Below are positions 7,808 through 18,416 of a DNA stretch of 32,322 bases, piece after piece. Below the pieces are notes generated by a model. That model searched no databases, had not been told where the DNA came from, and saw only the letters and a list, made by a program, of their open reading frames with translations. Within the stretch, counting starts at the first letter, position 1. Each line of letters opens with the position of its first letter. This DNA comes from Hormoscilla sp. SP12CHS1 (GTDB lineage Bacteria > Cyanobacteriota > Cyanobacteriia > Cyanobacteriales > Desertifilaceae), in contig JACOMV010000032.1 of the NCBI GenBank assembly GCA_014324065.1, positions 1 through 32,322 on the forward strand, given 5' to 3'. Made by a program: the position numbers and the translations under genes.

Positions 7808-10800
7808 TTAGCCTCGTTGCCTGGCTCCGCCTGGTAACGCGGGAGTCAATTGGAGATACAAACAGGGCACGATTAAAAGAGAGATCGCAGTTGAGGCCGT
7901 CAAGCCAAAGGCGATCGCCATGCAGAGGGGAAACCAGACCGGAGCGCTCAGGGCCAAGGGAACCACACCCGCGATCGTGGTAATACTGGTAGTCAGGACA
8001 GGACGCAGGCGATCGCTTGCCCCATGTGCAGCAGCAGAACGCAGGTTCATGCCCCGTCGGCGATGAGAATTCATCGTTTCTACCATGACGATCGAGTCAT
8101 TGACGACTATTCCCGTCAGAGCGATAATCCCAATTACCGCCGGGAAAGATATCGGGATCCAGAACAGAAAGAAGCCGCCAAAAGTGCCGATCAAAGCGAA
8201 GGGAATAGCTAGCATAATAATGAAAGGCTGGGTGAAAGAGCCAAACTGAATCACTAGGACAGCAAAGACAAGGAACAGCGCCAAACCTGCCATCTGTCCC
8301 GCCGAACCAAAAGTCTCGCTTTGGGTTTCCGCTTCTCCGCCGAACTTGTAGTCATAGCCCCCGGGCCAGCGGCGCTGCATTTTCTGCAACTGCGGTTCCA
8401 AATCTGCTAAAATCTCCCCGACCGTGCGACCTTTGGTCTTCGCCAAAACCGTGACCGTGCGTTGGGCATCTTGGTGGGTAATGGACAAAGGTGCTTGATC
8501 GAACTGGATTTCGACTACTTGGGAGGCGGTAATTGACCCGTCTGGGGAGAAGAAACGAGTCATCATCAGTTCCTCCATCTGGGTGGGTCCGCCAACTGCT
8601 CCACCACGGGAAGGCCATTTTGTACTGAGGTGAATTTCTAGGTCTTCCTCTCCACCCCCGATCGGGAAATCGCCGATATCGTTATTAGTCATCAGGTAGC
8701 GCCCCTGGAGGGAGAAATCTTCTGGAGTAATGCCATAGAAGTTCATTGCTTCTCGGCGGGGACTGAGTTTCACGTCCGGTCGTTCCGGACCCAGGTCGTC
8801 GCGGACATCTGCTGTTCCCCGAATCTGTCGCAAAGCTAGCTGCACGTCCCCAGAAATGCCGCGCAACAGGTCCATGTCGCTGCCCGTTAGCTCAATGGCG
8901 ATCGGGTCTCCAGCTTCTCCCGATCGCTCAAAGTTCACTACTAAAGACGTCCCCGGATAGTTGCGAACGAGCGCTTGTAACTCCGACCGCAGGGGGTCTA
9001 TATATTCAAAGGACAATTTTTCGCGTTCTGCTTGAGGTACAAACATTGCCGAAAAGCCCACTAGGTAGTTGCCCGTGCTAGGTTTGATGCCGCTTTCTTG
9101 TACTAGGTTACTGCGCTGACCGACGAATTTGACTACCGTTTCCAAGTAATCCTTGCTCCGCAGAATTTCCCCCACTTCATCTGCTAATATTTGGGAACTG
9201 TCGAGGGTAGTAGTGGGGGGCAGTTCGATGTTGATGCTCAATTTGAGTTTGTCCGAGTCGGGAAACAGAGTTCCCGGTATGTTTCCCACCAGAATTGTCG
9301 TGCAGACAAACAAGGCGATCGCCCCCATAGTCCAAAGGCGGGCAGTAGTTTTGTTGCGGACAGTGGAGCGCAAACTCCAATGGATAAACTTCTCGGAAGC
9401 GGCTTCCGTAAGTTTGTCAATGAAAGTCTTTTTCGCGCCGCCTTTGACATTAGCGAGGAGGTAGCGGGAGAGAGGGATATCTACAAAGAGGGCGATCCCG
9501 TAGCTGATTAGCAAGCAAGTAATGGCACTAATGGGAATCAAGCGGATAAATTTGCCCATGGTGCCGCTAATTGCCATCAAGGGGGCCATGGCCAGGATTG
9601 TAGTCAACTGACCGGAAAAAGCTGGCACTGCGTAGGTTTTAACAGTTTTCAAGGCCGATTGCTCGAAAGACAGACCTTCAACGAAAATCCCATCGTGCAT
9701 CCCTTCCATCATCAGGATGAATACATCTACAAGGAGTCCCAGGGCGAGGATCAGACCCACTTGCACCATCGTGTTCAGAGTGTTGCCGAATATCCAAAGG
9801 ACCGCGATCGCCCCCAGAAAGGTGAGGGGAATAGACAGGCCAGCGATGATGGCTTCGCGCCAACTAAGGGCCAACAATAATACGATAAAGACGGCCAAAA
9901 CTCCTTGCCAAGCATTATTAAATAGATTCTGCAGTTCCTCGTTGATGATATCTGCATCCGTACTGACGATCTGGTATTCCATCCCGTAGGGCCAGATTGA
10001 GGGATTTTGTCTGGCCTGCTCTAGGGCTGCTAGGCAATCATTAATCACTTTAATTGTATCCGAACCCGGTACCTTGACTACATCCACGTTAATTACCGGT
10101 TTAAACTCCCCCCCATTACCACTAATAAAAGCGCGAGTCTGTTCTCGTTCCAGGTCGCGACGGACTTCTGCTACTTCTGAGAGGTACACCACCCTTCCTT
10201 CCGTACCCCCCAGGCGGGTGACCGGTAAACTGCGCAGGTCGGCTTCGGTTCTAAAGCGACCGTAATAACGCACTTGCCTGCCTATTTGGTCGCTCTCTAT
10301 CTGGTCCCAGGGCAGGTCTCGGTTGCCTCCGGTAATCGCATCTCTCACCTGAGTCGGAGAAATATTCAGAGTCAGGAGGCGATCGGGCAGCAGCTGCACG
10401 TGGATGACCTCTTTGCGATCGCCACTCAGGTCAACTTTTCTGACATTGGGGACTTTTTCTAACAGTTCTTCGATCTCTTCGGCAGCGCGACTCAGGACTG
10501 CCTGGTCGATATTGCCAAACAGGCCCAGGCTGAGAACGGGGGTATCTTGGGCCGATATTTGCTCGACTTTGGGCTCTTCGGCGTCCGAGGGCAAATTCAA
10601 CTCTGCCGAAGCTTCATCGACTTCTGCTCTCACCTGGGCGATCGACTCTGCCACCGGAGCTTCGACGCGGAATTCAATTTTAATTTGCGAACGGCCATCG
10701 AATGAGGCACTACTGAGTTCCTTGAGTCCCTTGAGGGATTTGAGTTCTTTCTCTAGCTTATCCGTGACCTGGTTCTCGATCGTTTCTGGATCTGCACCTG

Positions 10801-10993
10801 GCCAAATAGTCGTCACGTTGGCTAAGGCTTGATTGATATCTGGGTCCCCTTCTTTCACCATTGTCGCCGCTCCTATCAGCCCTCCTATTACCAATAGGAC
10901 GCACAGGAGTATGGCAAAAACCGTGTTCAGGAAAAAGAACTTGGCGATCGGGGATGCTTTGCTGACATCGGGAACATCATGTTCTTCGTTCAT
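7808..10993 (-). CDS. Efflux RND transporter permease (AcrB/HAE1-like)
   Basis: 1061 aa; GADPETIENQVTDKLE, LALGLLVDVFILMMEGM, GEAETQSETFGSAGQMAGLALFLVFAVLVIQF, ALTGIVVNDSIVMVE, RLRPVLTTSITTIAGVVPLAL. Confidence 0.95.
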   Translation of the reverse strand: MNEEHDVPDVSKASPIAKFFFLNTVFAILLCVLLVIGGLIGAATMVKEGDPDINQALANVTTIWPGADPETIENQVTDKLEKELKSLKGLKELSSASFDGRSQIKIEFRVEAPVAESIAQVRAEVDEASAELNLPSDAEEPKVEQISAQDTPVLSLGLFGNIDQAVLSRAAEEIEELLEKVPNVRKVDLSGDRKEVIHVQLLPDRLLTLNISPTQVRDAITGGNRDLPWDQIESDQIGRQVRYYGRFRTEADLRSLPVTRLGGTEGRVVYLSEVAEVRRDLEREQTRAFISGNGGEFKPVINVDVVKVPGSDTIKVINDCLAALEQARQNPSIWPYGMEYQIVSTDADIINEELQNLFNNAWQGVLAVFIVLLLALSWREAIIAGLSIPLTFLGAIAVLWIFGNTLNTMVQVGLILALGLLVDVFILMMEGMHDGIFVEGLSFEQSALKTVKTYAVPAFSGQLTTILAMAPLMAISGTMGKFIRLIPISAITCLLISYGIALFVDIPLSRYLLANVKGGAKKTFIDKLTEAASEKFIHWSLRSTVRNKTTARLWTMGAIALFVCTTILVGNIPGTLFPDSDKLKLSINIELPPTTTLDSSQILADEVGEILRSKDYLETVVKFVGQRSNLVQESGIKPSTGNYLVGFSAMFVPQAEREKLSFEYIDPLRSELQALVRNYPGTSLVVNFERSGEAGDPIAIELTGSDMDLLRGISGDVQLALRQIRGTADVRDDLGPERPDVKLSPRREAMNFYGITPEDFSLQGRYLMTNNDIGDFPIGGGEEDLEIHLSTKWPSRGGAVGGPTQMEELMMTRFFSPDGSITASQVVEIQFDQAPLSITHQDAQRTVTVLAKTKGRTVGEILADLEPQLQKMQRRWPGGYDYKFGGEAETQSETFGSAGQMAGLALFLVFAVLVIQFGSFTQPFIIMLAIPFALIGTFGGFFLFWIPISFPAVIGIIALTGIVVNDSIVMVETMNSHRRRGMNLRSAAAHGASDRLRPVLTTSITTIAGVVPLALSAPVWFPLCMAIAFGLTASTAISLLIVPCLYLQLTPALPGGARQRG

Positions 10994-11036
10994 TATTCAT
11001 TGCTAATTGTTCATTGCTAATTGTTCATTGCTAACT
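10993..11036. repeat. Short tandem repeat, 14-bp unit (TCATTGCTAATTGT), about 2.5 copies
   Basis: TTCATTGCTAATTGTTCATTGCTAATTGTTCATTGCTAAC. Confidence 0.8.
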
Positions 11037-11262
11037 ATATAGTGCAATTTTCCCCTGAAAAACAGCTCTTCTTTCGACTGAAAATGCTGGCCCTGGGTTA
11101 CAGGAAATACTTGCCTCGATTATCTTCTCCCGATCCTCGCTGAAACCCGCGCTATGACAATAAGTTCTCCCAATAACAACGGAGCTGTCTAGCCTTGCTA
11201 ATTTATTCATCTCCATTCTCAATTTTTCATTCTCAATTCGACCTTCTCAATGAACAATTTTC

Positions 11263-12858
11263 CTATTCAATCACCTCCACGGGGGCTCCATCCACGAGAC
11301 TATTTTTTCCCTCAGTCACGAGCTGTTCCCCTGGTTGAACGCCATCGATAATTTCCCGTTGGGAGATGCCACGAATGCCCGTTTTTATCTGGCGCTGTTC
11401 TACTATTTTCTCTTGTTGATTAACTACAAAAACATGAGGTTTTTGGTCCCTCCATACAAAAGCATTGAAGGGAGCAGTTGTAGCATTCAACTTTTCTTCT
11501 ACGGCGATCCAAGCCGAAACGCGAGCCCCATTCTTGAGGTTTTGGGTGCCTTTATTTACCCTGATTTTTACCTCGATCGCCCGACCCCCTGGAGTCACTG
11601 AAGGACTGACAGAGAAGACAATCCCTTCGGCACTAGCCAAATCTATCAGATCTGCGCTCGTCATAGCTTCAGGGCTGTGAAGCCGTTCGTTGGCAATAAT
11701 GAACGCGCGTTGACCCGTTCTGACCCTAGCACCATCGAAAGCAGGCAATTCTACATCGACCTCAAACTCATTCGGGTCGATCGCGATTATCGGCACGGAC
11801 TCTACTATCTGCTGATAGTCACCTGTGGCATTGATCCGCTGGGGCGTCCAATAGTCCCCTTCTTTGATGTTGAGATGGGCGATAATGCTGTCAAAAGGGG
11901 CGACTATCTCCGTGTCTTCCAGGATGACTTGGGTTTTGTTCAGGGAGGCGATCGCCGATTTAATTCCCGACTGCGCTGATTCTACCTGGGCCTGTTGGGA
12001 TAAGACTGCCGCCTGAGCTGAAGAGACAGCGCTCGACGCTGCCCTTATTCCTGCATCTGCCGCTTTCACCTGCGCTCGTGCAGCTTCAACCGCCGCTTGA
12101 GCTTCCGCAAACTGGGTTTCTCTGGTGTCCCGCTCGCTCTTCGATACGACGCCGTCTTCCCAAAGTTTCTGGTAGCGGTTAACATCGGTCTGGGCGAAAT
12201 CGCGATTAGCTTCAGCTCTTTTCAAGTCCGCTTGGGCAGACGCTAAAGAAGCTTCCGCTCTTGCTTTTTCAGCTTGGGCCTGACTCACCGCCGACTCCGA
12301 CTGCCTTAAAGAAGCCAGGGCCGTACTCAACCGCTGCTGGGCATCCTGCCGCTGGGCCTGGGCCACCGTCACATCCGAAGCCAGTTTGCGAGGGTCTACC
12401 TGGGCTAGCAGGTCCCCTTTTCTCACAAAATCCCCCGTTCGCAGCTCGCGGCCATTTACCTTCTTCACATAGACGATCGTCCCTTCTGCCTCAAAAGTGA
12501 GATGCTTGCGGAGCACCGCCTCCACAAAACCGTCGCTGAATACCCAAGCTTGGATCGGGGCTATTTGCGCCCGCGCTGCCCGCACTGGTAGTTTCGCCAC
12601 CGTGGCCGCCGCACTTGCCTCTATCTGTGCTGGCTGATTTTTCAGGCGGTGGGAGGCGATCGCCCCTACTCCTAACACCACTGCTACTAATGGGACCATC
12701 CACAGGAGCCTACGCGCCAGCGATAGTTTTCCCTTACCCCCATAGGCATCATTTTCTGCGCTGGCAGGCGAGACGCCCGCCCTACGCAATTCTCTTGTGT
12801 CCCGTGAAGCTTCTACCACACTTACTTTTTCCTTGTGGGTTACATCCGATGTTTCCAT
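11263..12858 (-). CDS. RND efflux periplasmic adaptor (HlyD/MFP)
   Basis: 531 aa; N-terminal TM, long coiled coil AQAQRQDAQQRLSTALASL..., VAPFDSIIAHLNIKEGDYW; upstream of and codirectional with the RND permease. Confidence 0.9.
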   Translation of the reverse strand: METSDVTHKEKVSVVEASRDTRELRRAGVSPASAENDAYGGKGKLSLARRLLWMVPLVAVVLGVGAIASHRLKNQPAQIEASAAATVAKLPVRAARAQIAPIQAWVFSDGFVEAVLRKHLTFEAEGTIVYVKKVNGRELRTGDFVRKGDLLAQVDPRKLASDVTVAQAQRQDAQQRLSTALASLRQSESAVSQAQAEKARAEASLASAQADLKRAEANRDFAQTDVNRYQKLWEDGVVSKSERDTRETQFAEAQAAVEAARAQVKAADAGIRAASSAVSSAQAAVLSQQAQVESAQSGIKSAIASLNKTQVILEDTEIVAPFDSIIAHLNIKEGDYWTPQRINATGDYQQIVESVPIIAIDPNEFEVDVELPAFDGARVRTGQRAFIIANERLHSPEAMTSADLIDLASAEGIVFSVSPSVTPGGRAIEVKIRVNKGTQNLKNGARVSAWIAVEEKLNATTAPFNAFVWRDQKPHVFVVNQQEKIVEQRQIKTGIRGISQREIIDGVQPGEQLVTEGKNSLVDGAPVEVIE

Positions 12859-12934
12859 TTCCTTTGCCTCCTGCTGAGAGTCTCTTTCCTCGCACCATTT
12901 TTTTCTCTATTATATCTCGATCAAATCCGATCTA

Positions 12935-12985
12935 CTGACAACTGACAATTCAAAATTCTGGCATTGACAACTGACAACTGACGAC
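12935..12985. repeat. Heptad (CTGACAA) STRR-type repeats
   Basis: CTGACAACTGACAATTC...TTGACAACTGACAACTGACGAC; similar at 13447-13474 and 14203-14224. Confidence 0.75.
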
Positions 12986-13396
12986 CCTGGTGTCAAGGGA
13001 AGCAGGGTAATGATTAAAATCAAGGTCAATAAGAAGGATGAATTATGGGAGCATGTCCAGTGGCATCTGGAGTGCCAAAACCCGGAAATAGCACGAAAGT
13101 GGTGTTCCCGCCTCTGGACAGGAAGTCTGCTTGCAGACTCGATCTAATGCTGCCAGTCCTGGGGCTGGTTAAGGGCAAAACGGCCACGCAACTCAAAATC
13201 GATCGGGGATCTTCGATATCTCTGCTCCTTGCTCTTGTCCCAGGGGACATACGGCACACAGGAGACATCGCCGCCAACTCCGGAGGCCAAACCGGGTATG
13301 AGCAGACTGCACTGCTGACCAGTGACCTGTGAGCAGTTATCAGTGAGCTGCTACCAGGCCGAGTGACGAGGCGATGTGCGATGCGTAGTGCGAATA

Positions 13397-13416
13397 CGAT
13401 GTCCCCGGGGACATCG
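13397..13416. repeat. Perfect 20-bp palindrome CGATGTCCCCGGGGACATCG
   Basis: Self-reverse-complementary by inspection. Confidence 0.9.
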
Positions 13417-13482
13417 AGCGCGCAGAGCACATATAGTACTGCGATCCTGACAACTGACAACTAACAACTGACATGGTAGTCG

Positions 13483-13884
13483 CTACCTGGGGGGTTTGGC
13501 GGCCAGGTATTTTTCCAGTGCTTCTTGAATCACAGCCTTAAATTCCTCAGGCTGCCAAGGCTTGGTGACGCATTTGAAAACATGGGAGAAGTCAATCTCT
13601 TCTCCTTCATCACCCAGTTTGTCATGGTCGTAGCCAGTGAGCAGAATACCAATTGTATCGGGGAAGCGGTCTTTTGTCTTGCCCAAAAATTCCACCCCTG
13701 TCATTTCTGGCATACTCTGGTCGGAAATAATCACCGCCATTTCGCCTTCCGTATCCATAATTTCCATCGCGCTGGCAGGACTGTCGGCTCTAAATACTTG
13801 AAATTCACGCCCAAACGTCCTGTACAGTAAGTCCAGGTTGTCACCCTCGTCATCTACCACCAGTAGTCTAGGTTTTTTGGGCAT
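13483..13884 (-). CDS. Single-domain response regulator (REC)
   Basis: 133 aa; PRLLVVDDEGDNLDLLYRTF, VIISDQSMPEMTGVEFL, LLTGYDHD, CVTKPWQPEE. Confidence 0.9.
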   Translation of the reverse strand: MPKKPRLLVVDDEGDNLDLLYRTFGREFQVFRADSPASAMEIMDTEGEMAVIISDQSMPEMTGVEFLGKTKDRFPDTIGILLTGYDHDKLGDEGEEIDFSHVFKCVTKPWQPEEFKAVIQEALEKYLAAKPPR

Positions 13885-14236
13885 CTCTCAACTCACTCCG
13901 CCAATCTGTACCCTGCGTAACTTGACATGTATCTGTCAGACAATAGCAAATACTGCCGCTTTGTCAAGTGACGCAGGCTGTGTCTACCGGGGCGAGGTAT
14001 CTCCTGAGAGCGCTATCGCACGTTCCCACGAACGAGGGAGGAGACATCGTACTCGGAGACACAGCTGGTTGCTTTGCATTTTAGCTTTTCTTCTGCTTGG
14101 ATAGGCAGTCAGTTAAGTACATGAGCAAAATTAATTTCACTCCCGCCCTCGCGCTGATGCACCCTGCTTGCATTGTGAGATGCACCCCCTCTATCATAGA
14201 CGCTGACAACTGATAACTGACAACATTAACAATTAA

Positions 14237-16302
14237 TTAGTCGGACAAACGTTCTTGACAACGATCTAGATAAATGCGGGCTACTGGATCTGCGGGGTTT
14301 TGGCGCAAGCAATCGGCAAACATTTGGGCGGCTTTATGGATAGACTTGCGATAGTATAGCAGTAAACCTTCTTCAAATATTTTGATGGTCTCTAATTTCG
14401 CCTGTCGCAGTTCGGGAGGATCGCCGTCAAAGACTTCAAAGACGGCCACCTATGAAAGATTTTCCCTTCACTTTCACCCGACCGATCAGGCGCATCTTAT
14501 ACTGCATGGGGTCTGACAAACTGGCAAAAGTATAGTAAGAGATTAACAAAGACACTCCATAGGTTTTGGTTAAGTTTTCTAAGCGAGATGCTAAATTGAC
14601 AGCATCGCTAATGACAGTGCTATCCATGCGGGAATGTCCCCCGATCGTCCCCAGCATCAGAGAACCTGTATTGATGCCAATGCCGATTTTCACCGGTGGA
14701 TAACCAGAATTGGCGCGATGTTGATTATATTTTACTATACTTTGCAGCATACCAACTCCGGCATTAACAGCATCATCGGCGTTGCCGCTAAAAAGTGCCA
14801 TAATTGCATCGCCAATGTATTTATCAATAAAGCCATGATTTTCGAGAATCACGGGTTCTAGGCGAGAAAGATAGGAATTGATAAATTTGAAATTCTGCTC
14901 CGGTGTCATGGTTTCACTTAGGGTAGTGAAGTCGCGAATATCATAAAATAAAATCGACATCTCCTGCTGGACTTGATCTCCTAATTGGACACGACAATGC
15001 TTTCTTTGTGCAAAAACTGGAGAAATTCCCGGGGGACAAAGCGACTGTAGGCGATATTGAGAGTAGATATGCGCAGATGAGTTTTTATTCTGGCTAGGAG
15101 CGTTTTTGGAAATGGGTTTAGTCAGATAATCATTGGCACCAGCATTAAATCCTTCTACTAGATTGTTGACTTGATTTTTGGCGGTTAACATGACCACAGG
15201 GAGTTCGTTGGCTGGGAACTAATCGCGGATTTTATGACAGACTTCATAGCCAGTCATGCGCGGCATCATCACGTCTAGTAAGACTAGGTCGGGTTTGAAA
15301 CCCCGATCGAGCATTGATAAAGCATCTAGACCATTCTCGGCCAGGGCGAGACTATAATTTTCTAGGGAAAGATGGTTGACCAGTACCTGAAGATTCACTG
15401 GCTCATCATCAACTATCAGGATTTTGAACTGATGAGGCTGTTGACCGTTGACTGTTAATTGTTGATTGTTGCTTTGTGCTGGCTGGTGCATTATGCTTTC
15501 ACGCCAATTGACGATCGCGCGATCTGTGACGGTGGCGGGGCGATCGCTTGTTTTCGGGGCTCTGCCTGGGGCTAATGGTAGGGTAAAGGTAAACCGGGTG
15601 CCCTCGCCCACGATCGAGGAGACGCCAATTTCTCCCCCGTGCAATTCTATTAGCTGTTTGGTGATGGTTAAGCCTAAACCGGTGCCTCCGTATTCCCGGG
15701 CTGTGGAACCGTCCGCTTGTTCAAAAGATTCAAAGATGCGGTCTAATTTATCCTTGGGGATGCCGATGCCAGTATCGGACACGGAAATTGCTAATTGTTC
15801 GTTGTCGATCGTCGAGCCAGCATTGCCATCAACTATGAAGGATGGACCGTGAATAGTCTTGGCGGAGATTTCCACCATGCCGCTATTGGTGAACTTGATG
15901 GCATTGCCCACTAGGTTGTGCAGAATCTGTTGCAGGCGATTTTCATCGGCATATACTAGAGATAGCTCCTCGGGAATAGCGTTAATTAGCTGCAAATCTT
16001 TGTTGCCAACCAGAGATTGGCTGAGGGAAATCACAGAGTCGGCGATTTCTCGGATCCCCACTGGCTTGAGTAACTATATGGGGCGTCCCTAGGTAACTGC
16101 GCAGTTTTTGGTCAACCCGATCGGTTATTTCGCTACGCAGTTGGGTGGCGACATCGTTGACGGCTGTTTGCCCCTTTTTAATCGAGAGATATCCCGTCAG
16201 CCCCACCGCCGCACAGATCTGGAGCACGAAGGGTACGACCAGGACCGTGCGCAGGTGAACTTTTTCAGAAAATTTAGAAATTAAGTGGTTTAGAGATTGC
16301 AT
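14237..16302 (-). pseudogene. Hybrid histidine kinase - receiver - adenylate/guanylate cyclase remnant
   Basis: Four ORFs: 15982-16302 (N-terminal TM/sensor start), 15219-16061 (HATPase + REC: NLVGNAIKFTNSG, VSDTGIGIP, GGTGLGLTITKQLIELHGG, KILIVDDEPVNLQ, PDLVLLDVMMPRMTGYEVCHKIRD*), 14436-15197 (REC end + cyclase: ILFYDIRDFTTLSETMTP, IGDAIMALFSG), 14237-14449 (cyclase end VFDGDPPELRQAK). Confidence 0.9.
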
Positions 16303-16437
16303 CCAATCATCACCTTGGGGATAATTAATCTATACTCTAATTGGCCATCCACCCTGATAAGCTGGCACCCCTCTAAGCTGTCGTGCATTTAAATTGCATA
16401 GGCCGATCTTCTGAAAGCCTTGCCCAGCCCAATGCAA

Positions 16438-16466
16438 GAATTTTGAATTTTGAATTTTGAATTGCT
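16438..16466. repeat. Heptad repeat GAATTTT/TTGAATT
   Basis: GAATTTTGAATTTTGAATTTTGAATTGC. Confidence 0.85.
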
Positions 16467-16496
16467 TAGTGGGGTGTTTCTGAATATTATTTTAGC

Positions 16497-16916
16497 TCAA
16501 TTACCGGTAATGTGAACGATGATTTCTCGGGGATGTCCCTGCTGCCGGTGCTCCCAAAGGTATATTCCCTGCCAGGTTCCTAGCAGCAATTTTCCTTGAT
16601 GAATGGGGATCTGTTCTGATGTCTTGGTGAGGGCTGTGCGAATATGGGCAGGCATGTCGTCCGGTCCTTCTAGATCGTGAATGTAGCTTTTGTCATCCTC
16701 TGGCACTAGCTTGGCAAAGAAGTTTTCCATGTCTTTGAGCACGTCTGGATCGGCGTTTTCTTGGATCAGCAAGCTAGCTGATGTGTGACGCAAAAATATG
16801 CTACATAGTCCTGTTTGGATCCCTGAATATGTGACTATTTCTTGCACTTTAGATGTGATGCGGCAAAAGGATTTGCCTCTGGTTTTGATTGGCAGTTGCT
16901 GTTGATAATGACTCAT
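16497..16916 (-). CDS. YjbQ/UPF0047 family protein (secondary thiamine-phosphate synthase-type)
   Basis: 139 aa; GLCSIFLRHTSASLLIQENADPDVLKDMENFF, GTWQGIYLWEHR. Confidence 0.92.
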   Translation of the reverse strand: MSHYQQQLPIKTRGKSFCRITSKVQEIVTYSGIQTGLCSIFLRHTSASLLIQENADPDVLKDMENFFAKLVPEDDKSYIHDLEGPDDMPAHIRTALTKTSEQIPIHQGKLLLGTWQGIYLWEHRQQGHPREIIVHITGN

Positions 16917-16935
16917 CTTGGTACTCGGTCAATTT

Positions 16936-18021
16936 TTATGTCATACTCTGAAAATAGTTGGCTACTTCTCGGGCGATCGCCTGGCTGCCATTTTTATCCA
17001 ACGGTGACTGCTGCCGAGGGGGCTGGGGTGCTTGCCGCAGGAACTGCCAATTGCTACAGTAAAACTCTGCGGGGGTAATAATTTGATGATAACTATAATC
17101 TTGAATGCCAGCCAGCAACAGAGGTGCTTCGGCAAAACTCTCCCTGGTCAGAGAGATAATGGGTATTTCCAGTCGCATAGCTTCGGCAAAGGTGCTGTAT
17201 CCAGGTTTAGAAATGACGCGCCCGCAGGCAAGCATTAAGTCTAGGGGACGGTATTCTCTACCGGAAATTTTCAGTAAATTGGGTAAGTCAGGTGCTTGTC
17301 GATCCAGGGTGATGAATTGCCAATCAGGAAACTGTGGCAATATTTGGTAGGGAATGGCCTGCAAACTCAGTCCCCCAAAGGTGAGTAAGATGGTTTTTTC
17401 CCGAGGTGCTGTTAGTTCCAGGCGATCGCGGATTTCGGCAGCAGGATAGCGCGGGTTGCCGCCAGTTAACCCGACATCGGTGATATTCTCAAAGGCTGTC
17501 ATGGGTTCGGAGAGGGGCAGGCGAAATAGGCGATCGCACTTTTGGTAAGACTGGGCAATCCAATGGGCAATTTCGAGAAACTCACCGCCCCAATCTCGAT
17601 AAATAAAATCCCAACTGAAATTACTCAACATCCAACAGGGAATCCCAGCGGCTGTGGCAATTTCCGCTGCCAAGGGGGGGATATCAGCCAAAACTAGACC
17701 TACCCGATTTTGACGGATATAACTGACTTCTCCGGCGACAATTGATTTTTGTTGAGCGCGAATATGCCACAATTTTTCTAGGGTTGCGTCCTTATCCATT
17801 GTCAAGCTATCAGATTGAATCACGCCCACGTCGAAGGCCCGGGGGCGATGAATGAAATCCCCGGGAATGTAGGATTCTAGCAACCATCGCGGTGCGGCTG
17901 TCACCAGAATCAGCAGCAGTTCGAAATATATCTGCTTCAGGGCTGCGGCCACCGATGATGCTCTCACAGCATGACCGAATCCGTGATTGGTGATGGCGAT
18001 GTATAAAACAGGTCGGGGCAT
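16936..18021 (-). CDS. Glycosyltransferase-like protein (UDP-GlcNAc/UGT-like fold)
   Basis: 361 aa; VLYIAITNHGFGHAVRASSVAAAL N-terminus; TILLTFGGLSLQAIP; CGRVISKPGYSTFAEAMRLEIPII. Confidence 0.8.
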   Translation of the reverse strand: MPRPVLYIAITNHGFGHAVRASSVAAALKQIYFELLLILVTAAPRWLLESYIPGDFIHRPRAFDVGVIQSDSLTMDKDATLEKLWHIRAQQKSIVAGEVSYIRQNRVGLVLADIPPLAAEIATAAGIPCWMLSNFSWDFIYRDWGGEFLEIAHWIAQSYQKCDRLFRLPLSEPMTAFENITDVGLTGGNPRYPAAEIRDRLELTAPREKTILLTFGGLSLQAIPYQILPQFPDWQFITLDRQAPDLPNLLKISGREYRPLDLMLACGRVISKPGYSTFAEAMRLEIPIISLTRESFAEAPLLLAGIQDYSYHQIITPAEFYCSNWQFLRQAPQPPRQQSPLDKNGSQAIAREVANYFQSMT

Positions 18022-18098
18022 AACTAGGTGTTAGGCGCTAGGGGTCTGTTGGAGTTACCATCCTACATTAGCAGCTAAGGAGTGAGACCATCTATATA

Positions 18099-18215
18099 GA
18101 TCGGGTGCATATTGGCGTCGCAGCCGCCCGAACCCGTTCCCAGGCAGAGCCGTGGGAACGAGGGGTCCGGCTACAGGAACAAAGCCCACGCTCCGGGCCC
18201 CCTCCGCTGCGCAGG
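18099..18215. repeat. Composite repeat (A + B modules), copy 1
   Basis: GATCGGGTGCAT...GCCGCCCGAACCCGTTCCCAGGCAGAGCCGTGGGAACGAGGGGTCCGGCTACAGGAACAAAGCCCACGCTCCGGGCCCCCTCC; second copy at 18417-18538. Confidence 0.9.
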
Positions 18216-18416
18216 GGCTAGATGAGAAAAGTGAGATGCACCCTATAGATCTAAATCCTTTGCGATCGCTGGCCAGGAGACAAGGGGTTGTAACGACCAC
18301 AGGATAACTGGTAGGGTGGTCACCGCGGCGAGCATAGCCCACCAGGGACAGCCTTGCAGTTCTGACTGCGAACAGCGCCAGCGTGTCCGATCGCGCCCTA
18401 TCCCCAACAGAAAAGC

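Noticed and set aside
9153-9511. Multiple plus-strand ORFs of about 60-140 aa opposite the RND permease
   Set aside because: Antisense shadow ORFs to a clear 1061-aa coding sequence with no family resemblance.
12261-12938. Plus-strand ORFs opposite the HlyD-type adaptor
   Set aside because: Low-complexity proline/serine-rich shadow translations of the coiled-coil coding strand.
13026-13460. Overlapping 95-aa and 144-aa ORFs in the region between adaptor and response regulator
   Set aside because: No recognisable motifs, many small palindromes, probably mosaic intergenic DNA.
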